Source of the DNA: Mycocentrospora acerina
Lineage: Eukaryota > Ascomycota > Dothideomycetes > Pleosporales
Length of the DNA stretch: 64,000 bases
Direction of reading: 5' to 3'
Assembly (NCBI GenBank): GCA_022701365.1
Contig: JAKUHH010000040.1
Location: 124,001 to 188,000, forward strand
The position numbers and the translations under genes were made by a program. Within the stretch, counting starts at the first letter, position 1; the number at the start of each line of letters is the position of its first letter. Shown here one piece after another: positions 10,900 to 20,791 of this stretch. The notes beneath the pieces were generated by a model that saw nothing but the letters and a program-made list of their open reading frames with translations, had not been told where the DNA came from and did not search any database.

Positions 10900-13800
10900 A
10901 TGGCCGGCCCGCGCTCAGGAAAGAACTCAAAGGCCAACGGCTCTGCCGGCGGGGACACATCTAGCAAACAGTCCCTGACCGAGGCTTCTGACAAGGAGCT
11001 ATTTGGAAGCAATGGCGTTGACAAGTACTCGGGCTACGACACGTCCATCGCCGTGGCGGACCAGGACGACGACATGGACGACGTGCAGCTGAACGGCCGG
11101 AGCCTCACTGGGCAATACACGGCTACCAAGGAGATGCTGAATGAGTTCGCGCACGGCGACACGGCTGAGGCGGACATCCTCGACAGTCGCGAGAAGCAGG
11201 CCCAGATTGCCTCACGCGAGACCGACTACCAGCGGCGACGATTCGACCGGGGACTCTCACCCGAACGCGCCGACCCCTTCGCCAAGGACGGCGAGGACGG
11301 CGGCATGTCGTACAAGGAGGTCATGAAGGCGCGGGAGCTGGAGCGCGAGGAGGCACGCGTCCAGAGGCTCATCGAGGAGAGGGAAAAAGAAGGAGGCAAC
11401 GAGGTGCTGGACCACAAGCCAACGCTCAAAGACGACGCGTCGGCGCCAGTCAGTGGCGACAAGACCCCGCCAATGGAGAAGAAGCGCAAGAGGAGACGCT
11501 GGGACGAGGGCGGCGGCAACGAAGCTCCTGCAGTGGAGGAGGCATCAAAGGATGAGCCCGAAACTAAGAAGCGCTCACGATGGTCGCCGGGCCCAGAGGA
11601 GGAAAAGGCTCCCGAGCCTGCTGCACCGGTGCGATCACGTTGGGACACCACAGCCGTCGCACCCTCTGGTGGTGCTGCCACGCCTGCCCCTGCCGCGAAC
11701 GGCGCGCGTGCGGCTATGCCTACATTTGCCTTTGGCACCGACATCTCGAACCGCAACGCGCCACTGTCCGATGAGCAGCTCGACATGATGTTGCCAGGCG
11801 AAACAGAGGGCTACAAGGTGCTCGAGGCGCCTCCCGGTTACGAGCCTGTCCGACGACCAGTGGGCATGCCAGAACTTCCCACAGGATACCAGGGCTTCTT
11901 ACTCCCCGAAGCAGACAACAGCTTAGCTGCGATGGGCAAGCAGTTGCCAACAGAGATTCCAGGTGTCGGTGATCTGCAATTCTTCAAGAATGAGGATATG
12001 AAGTACTTTGGCAAGCTGACTGATGGTGCTGACGAGAATGAGATGACGGTAGACGAGCTCAAGGAGCGCAAAATTATGCGACTTCTCCTGAAAGTCAAGA
12101 ACGGAACACCACCGATGCGAAAAACTGCGCTGCGACAGCTCACCGACAACGCTCGTCAGTTCGGTGCTGGACCCCTGTTCAACCAGATCCTCCCTCTGTT
12201 GATGGAGCGCTCTCTCGAAGATCAGGAACGTCATTTGCTTGTCAAGGTCATCGATCGTGTTCTGTACAAGCTTGATGACTTGGTCCGTCCTTATGTCCAC
12301 AAAATCCTAGTCGTCATTGAGCCCCTCCTTATCGACCAGGATTACTATGCTCGTGTCGAAGGTCGTGAGATTATCTCGAACCTGGCAAAAGCTGCAGGCC
12401 TCGCACACATGATCAGTACAATGCGTCCCGACCTGGACCACCAAGACGAATACGTACGAAATACCACTGCTCGGGCGTTTGCCGTTGTTGCCTCTGCTCT
12501 CGGCATACCAGCACTTCTTCCCTTCCTTCGAGCCGTGTGCAGATCGAAGAAGTCGTGGCACGCCCGTCACACCGGTGTCAAGATCATCCAGCAGATTCCC
12601 ATCCTAATGGGTTGTGCTATCCTGCCTCACCTGAAGGGACTTGTCGAATGTATTGGGGAGAACTTGAATGACGAACAACCAAAGGTTCGCATGGTCACAG
12701 CACTTGCACTTGCAGCTCTTGCTGAAGCCGCAAGCCCGTACGGTATCGAGTCTTTCGATGACATCCTAAACCCTCTCTGGACGGGTGCTAGACGCCAACG
12801 TGGCAAGGCTCTTGCGTCTTTCCTAAAGGCTGTTGGTTATGTGATCCCGCTCATGGACGAAGAATACTCCAATTACTACACCAGTCAGATTATGGAGATT
12901 GTCATCCGCGAATTCCAGTCTCCAGATGAAGAGATGAAGAAGGTTGTTTTGAAAGTGGTGTCTCAATGTTCGAACACAGCAGGTGTTACTCCAGTCTACC
13001 TGAAGGACAATGTTTTACCCGAGTTTTTCAAGCACTTCTGGGTACGACGTATGGCTTTAGACAAGCGAAACTACAGGCAGGTGGTTGACACCACTGTCGA
13101 CTTGGCGCAAAAGGCCGGTGTTGCTGAAATCGTTGGCCGGATTGTTAACAACATGAAGGATGAGAACGAGGCGTACCGTAAGATGACCGTCGAGACCATC
13201 GACAAGGTCATTAGCACACTTGGTGCTCACGATGTCGACCAGCGTCTGGAAGAGCAGCTCATTGATGGTGTGCTTGTGGCTTTCCAGGACCAAACTGTCG
13301 AAGACCCCATTGTCATTGACGGGTTCGCTACAGTTGTTAATGCGCTGGGTGAGCGAACCAAGACCTACCTCCCACAAATTGTTGCCACTGTCCTCGCGCG
13401 ATTGAACAACAAGTCTGCTACTGTTCGTCAGCAAGCTGCCGACTTGATTTCACGAATCACCTTTGTCATGCAGAAGTGCGACGAAGACCCACAGCTCATC
13501 AAGCTTGCACAAGCACTGTACGAGTACCTTGGTGAAGAATACCCCGAGGTTCTTGGTTCCATTTTGGGCGCTCTTCGTGCTATCGTGACGGTAGTTGGGC
13601 TGCACGCGATGCAACCTCCCATCAAGGACCTGTTGCCTCGACTGACACCTATCCTTCGCAATCGCCACGAAAAGGTGCAAGAAAACACGATTGATCTTGT
13701 TGGCAGGATTGCAGATCGAGGTGCCAACTACGTCAACCCTCGAGAATGGATGCGAATCTGCTTTGAGCTTTTGGACATGCTCAAGGCACACAAAAAGGGT

Positions 13801-14490
13801 ATTCGACGAGCCGCTAATAACACATTCGGTTACATTGCCAAAGCCATTGGTCCCCAAGATGTACTGGCAACTCTCCTGGGTAATCTCCGTGTCCAAGAGC
13901 GCCAGTCTCGTGTGTGTACTGCTGTCGCTATTGGTATTGTGGCCGAGACGTGCGCACCCTTTACCGTACTGCCAGCTCTCATGAACGAGTACCGGGTGCC
14001 GGAACTCAACGTGCAGAATGGTGTGCTTAAGTCGCTTTCCTTTATGTTTGAGTACATTGGTGAAATGGCAAAGGACTACGTCTACGCCATCACGCCGTTG
14101 CTCGAAGACGCCCTCATCGACCGCGACCAAGTGCACCGACAAACGGCGGCGTCGGTGGTCAAGCATGTTGCGCTCGGGTGCGTCGGTCTGGATTGCGAAG
14201 ACGCAATGATCCACCTGCTCAACCTGCTCTGGCCAAACTTGTTCGAAACCAGTCCTCACGTCATTGACCGAATCATTGAAGCCATTGAGGGCATCCGCAA
14301 CGCTGTCGGCACACCCTTGGTCATGAACTACATTTGGGCAGGACTCTTCCACCCGGCGAGAAAGGTCCGACAACCGTACTGGCGTATTTATAATGATGCC
14401 TATGTGCAGAATGCCGACGCGATGGTGCCGGCGTACCCGACATTTGAGGATGAGGACGTGCGGAGACATGAGTTGGACATTTTCATATGA
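10900..14490 (+). CDS. prp10: U2 snRNP splicing factor SF3B1 / Prp10 (1196 aa, single exon)
   Basis: This is the largest subunit of the SF3b complex, which holds the branch-site adenosine in the U2 snRNP during spliceosome assembly. The N-terminal 280 residues are charged and disordered, with tryptophan motifs of the kind bound by U2AF-homology domains (RRRWDEGG, RSRWSPGP, RSRWDTT). The p14-contact and conserved linker follow (ISNRNAPLSDEQLDMMLPGE, then EGYKVLEAPPGYEPVRRP), then PTGYQGFLLPEADNSL and DLQFFKNEDMKYFGKL. The remainder is the HEAT-repeat superhelix ending in LFHPARKVRQPYWRIYNDAY, the family's signature C-terminus. The length is slightly below the human protein because the N-terminus is shorter. 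It is intronless, although most neighbours carry introns. The fission yeast name prp10 is used; HSH155 is the budding yeast name. Confidence 0.97.
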   Translation: MAGPRSGKNSKANGSAGGDTSSKQSLTEASDKELFGSNGVDKYSGYDTSIAVADQDDDMDDVQLNGRSLTGQYTATKEMLNEFAHGDTAEADILDSREKQAQIASRETDYQRRRFDRGLSPERADPFAKDGEDGGMSYKEVMKARELEREEARVQRLIEEREKEGGNEVLDHKPTLKDDASAPVSGDKTPPMEKKRKRRRWDEGGGNEAPAVEEASKDEPETKKRSRWSPGPEEEKAPEPAAPVRSRWDTTAVAPSGGAATPAPAANGARAAMPTFAFGTDISNRNAPLSDEQLDMMLPGETEGYKVLEAPPGYEPVRRPVGMPELPTGYQGFLLPEADNSLAAMGKQLPTEIPGVGDLQFFKNEDMKYFGKLTDGADENEMTVDELKERKIMRLLLKVKNGTPPMRKTALRQLTDNARQFGAGPLFNQILPLLMERSLEDQERHLLVKVIDRVLYKLDDLVRPYVHKILVVIEPLLIDQDYYARVEGREIISNLAKAAGLAHMISTMRPDLDHQDEYVRNTTARAFAVVASALGIPALLPFLRAVCRSKKSWHARHTGVKIIQQIPILMGCAILPHLKGLVECIGENLNDEQPKVRMVTALALAALAEAASPYGIESFDDILNPLWTGARRQRGKALASFLKAVGYVIPLMDEEYSNYYTSQIMEIVIREFQSPDEEMKKVVLKVVSQCSNTAGVTPVYLKDNVLPEFFKHFWVRRMALDKRNYRQVVDTTVDLAQKAGVAEIVGRIVNNMKDENEAYRKMTVETIDKVISTLGAHDVDQRLEEQLIDGVLVAFQDQTVEDPIVIDGFATVVNALGERTKTYLPQIVATVLARLNNKSATVRQQAADLISRITFVMQKCDEDPQLIKLAQALYEYLGEEYPEVLGSILGALRAIVTVVGLHAMQPPIKDLLPRLTPILRNRHEKVQENTIDLVGRIADRGANYVNPREWMRICFELLDMLKAHKKGIRRAANNTFGYIAKAIGPQDVLATLLGNLRVQERQSRVCTAVAIGIVAETCAPFTVLPALMNEYRVPELNVQNGVLKSLSFMFEYIGEMAKDYVYAITPLLEDALIDRDQVHRQTAASVVKHVALGCVGLDCEDAMIHLLNLLWPNLFETSPHVIDRIIEAIEGIRNAVGTPLVMNYIWAGLFHPARKVRQPYWRIYNDAYVQNADAMVPAYPTFEDEDVRRHELDIFI

Positions 14491-15183
14491 GGGTAGTGGT
14501 AGTTTGTGGGGGTTTGACAATCTTTTTTCCCACTAAATTGTGGGGAAGTAAGGGGGAAATAGAAGGAAGGGAAGAAGGAAAGAGAGAGAGAGAGTGTGTG
14601 TAAGAGAGAGAGAGAGAGACAGAAAGAAGGAAAGAGAGTATGTAATGTTTTTTCCCTCTCATCGCCATCATCATTATTATCATTATCATCATCATCATGT
14701 ACATCAGTTGTTGGCTCTCACATTTTTGGGGGGAGCAAAGGGTCTTGGAGTTCTTTTTTTTCCTTTTTTTTTTTCCATAAATCAAACCATGGAAGGCGTT
14801 GTCTTGTTCTTCTTGACGCAGAAATTTGAATTTTTTTTTGAAACATGAATGGATCATTTTTCTTGTTCAACATGGATTTCTTGTCATTGGTGTTGGTGTT
14901 GGCGATGTGTTGGTGTCTGTCTGTCTGTCTGTATGTCAGGGGGTTCCGGGTATGTATTTTTTGTGTAGGGCAAGTTGAGTTGAAAGAAAGTCTGGAATAA
15001 CGTTTGTTTGTTTATTTATTTAGATGTGGTGGTTATACTATGATATATTATGATATATTATGATATACCGTTGTGTGTTCTTGATTCTAATTTTGATTCT
15101 AAATTCTGTTCTTTTTTTTGTGTAGGGAGGGGTTGTTGAATAGGCTGGTGTGGTTGTGTCTGTGTCTGTGTATCTAGAGAGGT
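14491..15183. other. SF3B1 3' flank with short simple repeats
   Basis: The sequence is low in complexity: a GA-rich run (14580-14640), CAT/ATT runs (14665-14700), T-runs (14755-14775, 14830-14840), GTTGGTGTTG and CTGT runs (14890-14935), and a TATGATATAT triplet (15040-15068). It probably carries the 3' UTR and poly(A) site of SF3B1. The open frames here are read from repeats and are not genes. Confidence 0.7.
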
Positions 15184-16056
15184 GGGTGAGTGAGTGAGTG
15201 AGTGAGTGAGTGAGTGAGTGAGTGAGTGAGTGAGTGAGTGAGTGAGTGAGTGAGTGAGTGAGTGAGTGAGTGAGTGAGTGAGTGAGTGAGTGAGTGAGTG
15301 AGTGAGTGAGTGAGTGAGTGAGTGAGTGAGTGAGTGAGTGAGTGAGTGAGTGAGTGAGTGAGTGAGTGAGTGAGTGAGTGAGTGAGTGAGTGAGTGAGTG
15401 AGTGAGTGAGTGAGTGAGTGAGTGAGTGAGTGAGTGAGTGAGTGAGTGAGTGAGTGAGTGAGTGAGTGAGTGAGTGAGTGAGTGAGTGAGTGAGTGAGTG
15501 AGTGAGTGAGTGAGTGAGTGAGTGAGTGAGTGAGTGAGTGAGTGAGTGAGTGAGTGAGTGAGTGAGTGAGTGAGTGAGTGAGTGAGTGAGTGAGTGAGTG
15601 AGTGAGTGAGTGAGTGAGTGAGTGAGTGAGTGAGTGAGTGAGTGAGTGAGTGAGTGAGTGAGTGAGTGAGTGAGTGAGTGAGTGAGTGAGTGAGTGAGTG
15701 AGTGAGTGAGTGAGTGAGTGAGTGAGTGAGTGAGTGAGTGAGTGAGTGAGTGAGTGAGTGAGTGAGTGAGTGAGTGAGTGAGTGAGTGAGTGAGTGAGTG
15801 AGTGAGTGAGTGAGTGAGTGAGTGAGTGAGTGAGTGAGTGAGTGAGTGAGTGAGTGAGTGAGTGAGTGAGTGAGTGAGTGAGTGAGTGAGTGAGTGAGTG
15901 AGTGAGTGAGTGAGTGAGTGAGTGAGTGAGTGAGTGAGTGAGTGAGTGAGTGAGTGAGTGAGTGAGTGAGTGAGTGAGTGAGTGAGTGAGTGAGTGAGTG
16001 AGTGAGTGAGTGAGTGAGTGAGTGAGTGAGTGAGTGAGTGAGTGAGTGAGTGAGTG
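15184..16056. repeat. Giant perfect tetranucleotide microsatellite (GTGA)n, about 218 copies
   Basis: About 873 bases of GTGA repeat run without a single interruption, ending in a few GAATGAGT variants (16056-16075). On the minus strand the 4-base period gives no stop codon, so a long false frame (Ser-Leu-Thr-His repeated) appears. Perfect arrays this long usually mean recent expansion, or a length collapsed or inflated in assembly. Confidence 0.97.
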
Positions 16057-16174
16057 AATGAGTGAATGAGTGAATAACTGTTGTTATTGCCATTGCTATT
16101 ACTGTTAGTGTGTAGACTGATTGAATCCGTGCAAGAAGTGATGATGATGATGACGATGGGATGGTGCGGGTAGA

Positions 16175-16600
16175 TGAATGAATGTATGAATGTATGAATG
16201 TATGAATGAAGGAATGTATGAATGAAGGAATGTATGAATGAAGGAATGTATGAATGAAGGAATGTATGAATGAATGAATGAAGGAATGAGAAGGAATGTA
16301 TGAATGAATGAATGAAGGAATGAGAAGGAATGTATGAATGAATGAATGAAGGAATGAGAAGGAATGTATGAATGAATGAATGAAGGAATGAGAAGGAATG
16401 TATGAATGAATGAATGAAGGAATGAGAAGGAATGTATGAATGAATGAATGAAGGAATGAGAAGGAATGTATGAATGAATGAATGAAGGAATGAGAAGGAA
16501 TGTATGAATGAATGAATGAAGGAATGAGAAGGAATGTATGAATGAATGAATGAAGGAATGAGAAGGAATGTATGAATGAATGAATGAAGGAATGAGAAGG
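16175..16600. repeat. Minisatellite with 34-bp period (about 9 copies) and flanking GAAT variants
   Basis: The array begins with irregular GAATGTAT and GAATGAAG units (16175-16260) and settles into a 34-base unit built from GGAATGTATG, three GAAT steps, GAAGG and AATGAGAA. About nine near-identical copies run to 16600. The building blocks resemble the neighbouring GTGA array with A inserted, so the two may share an origin. The long minus-strand frame through it is a repeat artefact. Confidence 0.93.
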
Positions 16601-17254
16601 ACTTTTCTCATCTCATTTGATCTCATGTCATATCATATCATCTCAGGCAGGTTAGTTCGTTTTTTTTGCGTTTCTTCATATATCAATCCATCCATTCATA
16701 TATCCATTCAATCATTCACATCAGACATGCAAAGTATATATTTTTTATTTTTTTTAATAAAAAAAATGGCCAAATGTGTGAGAGCAGAAAAGTAGAAACT
16801 TGTAAATTTTGATTTTTGAATAACCGCAATAATACCTAGAGTAGACGACCGACTGACCGACCGACCCATGATAGAAATATATGGTATATGGAAAGAAGAA
16901 GAAAAGTGCATTCCAGCACTTTTACAGGCTTATGGCGAAGTCTACCACCCGAGAAGAAGAAGAAGAAGAAGAAGAAGAAGAAGAAAAAGAAAAAGGGAAA
17001 AAGAGGACAAGTTGATAACATGTCAAAACTCCTATAATGCCGCTCCGTGTACGCCTCAACGCATAAATAAGCGCATGTATGCATGAATCAGACTAAAAAA
17101 CCTCTGTCCAAACACTGGTATAACTGGCCCCCCGCCTCTCCCTTATGCCCCCAACACAAACACAATCTTTTTTGTCTAACTTCCTTACCTTCCTAATAAC
17201 AACTTCCCTACTTACTTTTGTCTATGAATGCAGTAAAAGTATAGACAAGTCTCT
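16601..17254. other. Intergenic with GAA repeat
   Basis: This AT-rich spacer contains CATAT-type steps (16625-16700), a T/A homopolymer pair (16740-16765) and a (GAA)n run at 16951-16990. No gene signal was found. Its right end is the 3' flank of the mitochondrial-type gene. Confidence 0.6.
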
Positions 17255-18583
17255 TCAAGGCCCGCCCCTTGGCTGCTGCCGATGCGGCACAAGATTGAAG
17301 AGTTTTAGATTGGTGTGAATGTATTTTGCTTGCTTGGGGTCGTATATGGCGTGGACTTGGAGCGTCATGCGTGCACGGTCACCGTAGACTTCGACCAAGC
17401 CTAGTAGGATGAAGCAACCCCGGGGAGGCTGTGGGGAGTAGGGCTTGAGGGTTTTGCCAAGGTGCTTGCGGAAGTCGGTGAGGTCAAGTGTCAGGTCTTT
17501 GGCCTGTGGCATGGCGAGACCGACATCCTTGGCAGGACCGTCTGGAGTTGGGGGTGGTGCAGCGCCTGTTGACGAGGTCACAATGGAAGGTGCAGCCGGA
17601 CTGGTGGGTGGCGTAACATTGGCCGATAGTTGCTGCATCAAGTCCTTAAATGCTTCTGGCTGGACAGGCCTTTTTTCCCACCCCAAGTATGCTCGGAGGC
17701 CCCTCCAAGACTGCTCGGCCTTGCGTTTGGTGTCTTGGTAGACTGCGGTGCCAACTGCAGACGGATAGAGGAGCCTGGTCAGGCGTTGATGGTCGACAAA
17801 ATCGACTGGGCGCGTGGCGGTCCGCCACTGCAGGTCATGCGTCAACTCGATGCCCGGGCGTTCAAACTCGACAGGCGGAGCGGCTGGAAACTCTACGTCA
17901 ATCCATGTTTTGCCCTTTGTGGCGTCAATCTTGCCGACGAGCTTGGTGAATGCGGCGGTCGTGTTGGCTGTGTTGCGGATCAAGGTGACCAGCTGTCCTA
18001 TGCGGCCGTCAGCACGAGCAGGTTGGAGCGCGTGGCGGGGGGCATACCGCGTATCTTGTTGACCCTTGCGCTGTCGGTGGCAATCTTCTTGAACTCCTGC
18101 CATTCGGGGTCTGAGCCTCTGTAGTATACGCGCGGGGCAGGCCTCGAGAAGCCGGTGGGCAGGAACAAGAGAACGTCGTCGTACTCGTCGTCATCGTCGC
18201 CGTCTTCATCGTCGTCGTCGCTGCCTGTGGCGGTTTGCCATTCCTGGTCGGGCTTGTTTTCGTTGTTGATGGCGTCGGCTGGACGGCCGGGCTTCTGCTC
18301 CTTTTCCACGACCTGGACTTCCAGCTCGAGGCCGAGGTATTGGACGAGGCTGTAGCTGGCCCACGAGAGGGCGACTATGCCGACGAGGCGCCTGGGAGGT
18401 GAGCCGACGAAGACACGAGCGAGGCGGCGCAACTCACGACCTGCTGACAAAGGGCCGGCGGATGCGGAACCGCTGCACCGTCACCGTCTCATGGCCGCTG
18501 CGGGCGGCAGAGCGGGCAATGCGCGACGAGGAGACGCCGGTGAAGAGCGACAGGTTCCTCCGCAGGACCTGGGCCCGGAACAT
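17255..18583 (-). CDS. Probable mitochondrial membrane protein, unknown family, with an apparent frameshift
   Basis: Exon 1 is 18438-18583, the intron is 18392-18437 (GTGAGT donor, CCCAG acceptor), and exon 2 runs to the TGA at 17255-17257. Exon 1 starts MFRAQVLRRNLSLFTGVSSS, rich in Arg and Ser and free of acids, like a mitochondrial presequence. A single hydrophobic segment follows (LVGIVALSWASYSLVQYLGL), then an acidic run (about 18190-18225) and a soluble domain to the C-terminus (GCFILLGLVEVYGDRARMTL). Reading must shift near 18000-18007: the upstream frame ends NLLVLTAA-stop (TAG 17998-18000), and one extra base there would give a smooth run into IGQLVTLIRN. No intron fits in so short a space. 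This is either a sequencing or assembly slip, or a real frame break. The likely place is the inner membrane with the bulk facing one side; the function is unknown. Confidence 0.7.
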
Positions 18584-18821
18584 GGAGTCGTTGCGGGGAG
18601 GGCGGGCGTGCAGGCGGGCGTGGTGGCAGGCACAGGCCCGCACAGGCGAGGACGGGCCAGCACAGGTGGCGGCGCGACTGGCGGGATTTGCCGCGTCGCA
18701 GTTCCCTGGCTGACGTTGGCCGTGGGCGCGCCAGCTCGACTGCCCGGTTGCTCGACTGCTCGACTGCCCGACTGCACGCATCCTCCCCCCATCCACGCCA
18801 ACGCCATCTCCACCCGCCGCC
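18584..18821. promoter_or_regulatory. Bidirectional promoter, 238 bp
   Basis: The start codons of the mitochondrial-type gene (minus, 18583) and the Vps3844-type gene (plus, 18822) are only 238 bases apart, so both promoters must share this GC-rich segment. It contains three near-repeats of CTCGACTGCCCG (about 18735-18775). Confidence 0.5.
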
Positions 18822-20216
18822 ATGAAGCTTCTCTGGGGCGCCCTCGTCTCCTCGCTGTGCTGCTCGGCCGCCGCCGCCAAGCTCGGCCACGTCTTTGTCC
18901 ACGACCCGGCCGCCAGCAAGGCGTCGCTGTCGCTGTCGTCGCCGTCGCCCGTCGACCCCAACACAGCTCGATTGATCCTCGCCCAGCGCCTGGGCCTATC
19001 GCGCTTCCACTCCATCACCCACCCCGACGCCGACGTCATCCAGCAGATCAATGCCCACGGCGGGCGCCAGCAGCTGCTGTTTGGCGCAGACGACGCGGAC
19101 AAAAGCAAGGCGCATGTTTTGGTGTGGCTCGACGACGTCGACGACGCGACAGGTACGTACCTGCATGTACATACACATGTTGATATGTGTGTACACACAC
19201 ATGTTGATAGGTGTATACACACATGTTGATATCCATATCCATGTACACACATATATATATACATACACACATATATGTACACACGCTGACCACACACGCC
19301 AGACGTCATCAAGGATCCAGCCCACTGGTCCTCGGCCTTTACCATTGCCAGCCCGCCGCCAGCAGCAGACAGCGACCGCCTGATGCACGACATTGTCGCC
19401 CAGGCAGAGTCGCTGCCCAAGCACCCAGACGCAAAGGGGCGCACATACTCGGCCGGCATTGACGTCGAGGCTGCCCTGTCGCCCCTCAAGAAGACGACCG
19501 TCCACAACGAATACCTCAGCATCTTCCGCGCCGACAAGACCGACGACTTCAGCCGCGCCCGCCTCTCCAAGACGCTCGACATGCTCCTCGCCTCCCCAGA
19601 CCTCTCCATTACCCTCGTCCTCATGCCCTCGTCGTCATCGTCGTCGTCCTCGAAGCGCGCCGCCCACCCCTACGGCACCTACGACCTCCCCACCGAGTAC
19701 GCCTCGCGCCGCCTGCCAGCGGAGAAGATTCTCACCTTTGACCCCGAGCCTTCGACGTCCCCCAACCCAAAGGTCTCGGATCTCGAGGACTTTCCCGTCA
19801 TCATTGCCGCCAACAAGGCCCCTGTGCGCGGTATCCTGCCCAGCTGCTTCAACTCGCTGTCCATTTGCCAGCAGCGAACGCAAAACTGCAGCAGTCACGG
19901 CGAGTGCAAGCTCCTGCACAAGGGCAGGAGCTCTGGCCAGGGCACCCAGTCGTCTGACTGCTACGGCTGTGCTTGCGTGCCTACCATCAAGCACCTGGGC
20001 GATGACAAGGGCGCCAACAGCCAAAGGACCGTTACCTACTGGGGCGGCCCAGCCTGCCAGAAGAAGGACATTTCGGTTCAGTTCTGGCTGTTTGTCGGTG
20101 TTGGTGTTATTCTGGCTTTCCTCATCTCGAGCGGTATTGGCATGCTGTACTCGATGGGTAGCGAGGAGCTGCCAAGCGTCATTGGTGCCGGTGTCAGTGG
20201 GCCAACCAGGAAGTAG
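18822..20216 (+). CDS. Vps3844-type vacuolar sorting membrane protein (414 aa, 2 exons)
   Basis: The exons are 18822-19152 and 19303-20216. A signal peptide (MKLLWGALVSSLCCSAAAAK) leads into a lumenal domain. Near the C-terminus is a Cys-rich block (SCFNSLSICQQRTQNCSSHG, then GECKLLHKG, SDCYGCACVPT and GGPACQKKDI) followed by one membrane helix (FWLFVGVGVILAFLISSGIG) and a short cytosolic tail. This Cys block plus helix is the conserved C-terminal domain of the fungal Vps3844/DUF3844 family, named for a role in vacuolar sorting. A Ser-rich stretch (about 19627-19655) and Pro-rich segments are probably disordered. The intron (150 nt) is about three times longer than most here because it is filled with CA/TA repeats. 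The paired divergent gene upstream and Sec66 downstream suggest no shared function beyond general secretory work. Confidence 0.88.
19153..19302. repeat. CA/TA repeats inside the Vps3844-type intron
   Basis: The intron holds three copies of ACACATGTTGATA within CA- and TATA-rich sequence, then ATATATATATACATACACAC. GT donor (GTACGT) and AG acceptor remain intact at its ends, so splicing should not be lost. Confidence 0.8.
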
Positions 20217-20791
20217 GCAAACTAGGAGATTGTACGTCTGGTGTATGACGTGTTATTTAATCCAACAGATGAAGATGTTGAAGATGTAGAAGTTGTGGAA
20301 GGTGTGGAAGATGTGGACGATGAAGAGGGCAGAGAAGAAGAGGAAGAAGAGCGTGCAGGCTTTGTACCATCACAGCGACCGAGTAGGATATCTGGCAACC
20401 TTTTTCTTCTTTCCTTTGGCGTTTAGAAAGTATATCAAATGGGATTCATCATATTGAACAAAACAAGAAAAAAAATTTGGTTGTGGTATTTGAAATCAGC
20501 AAGTCGCAGACACGACCAAAGAAAAAAAAAGAAAATACTCGTACATGCGTCTGAAGAAACAAGACGTGTTTGCTCGGCATGCCCTGAGCCCCTGAGCATG
20601 AGCATGAGCATGAACTTGGGCATGATGAACCTGATCCTAAACGTGAACCCTTCCCTCCCCCCCCCAAAAAAAAACGCCAGTAATGCAACAAACGCAGTCG
20701 TCAAACTCTCTCCTTCTATCCATCTCTCTCCATAAACACACACGCATATATATACATACATAAATGTACATGTATATATATATTCCATCAT
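20217..20791. other. Convergent 3' flanks
   Basis: The 3' ends of the Vps3844-type gene (plus) and SEC66 (minus) face each other here. The sequence has GAAGATGTGGA-like steps (20270-20320), A-runs (20465-20535, 20660-20672) and TATA/CATA steps (20745-20785). I see no coding signal beyond chance frames. Confidence 0.6.

Noticed and set aside
13450..14520. 356-aa minus-strand frame antisense to SF3B1
   Set aside because: This is a codon-bias shadow of a highly conserved sense gene; no family motif is seen in the antisense reading.
15038..16093. Long minus-strand frame of repeating Ser-Leu-Thr-His (351 aa)
   Set aside because: A 4-base repeat on this strand never forms a stop codon, so the frame is an automatic product of the (GTGA)n tract. 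There are no protein-like flanks.
16105..16626. Minus-strand frame rich in Ser-Phe-Ile-His (173 aa)
   Set aside because: It is translated from the 34-bp minisatellite; its periodicity is that of the DNA repeat.
18434..19624. 396-aa minus-strand frame across the divergent promoter and Vps3844-type gene
   Set aside because: Only its last 49 residues are real, as exon 1 of the mitochondrial-type gene. The rest is antisense to a supported gene and includes the intron repeats.
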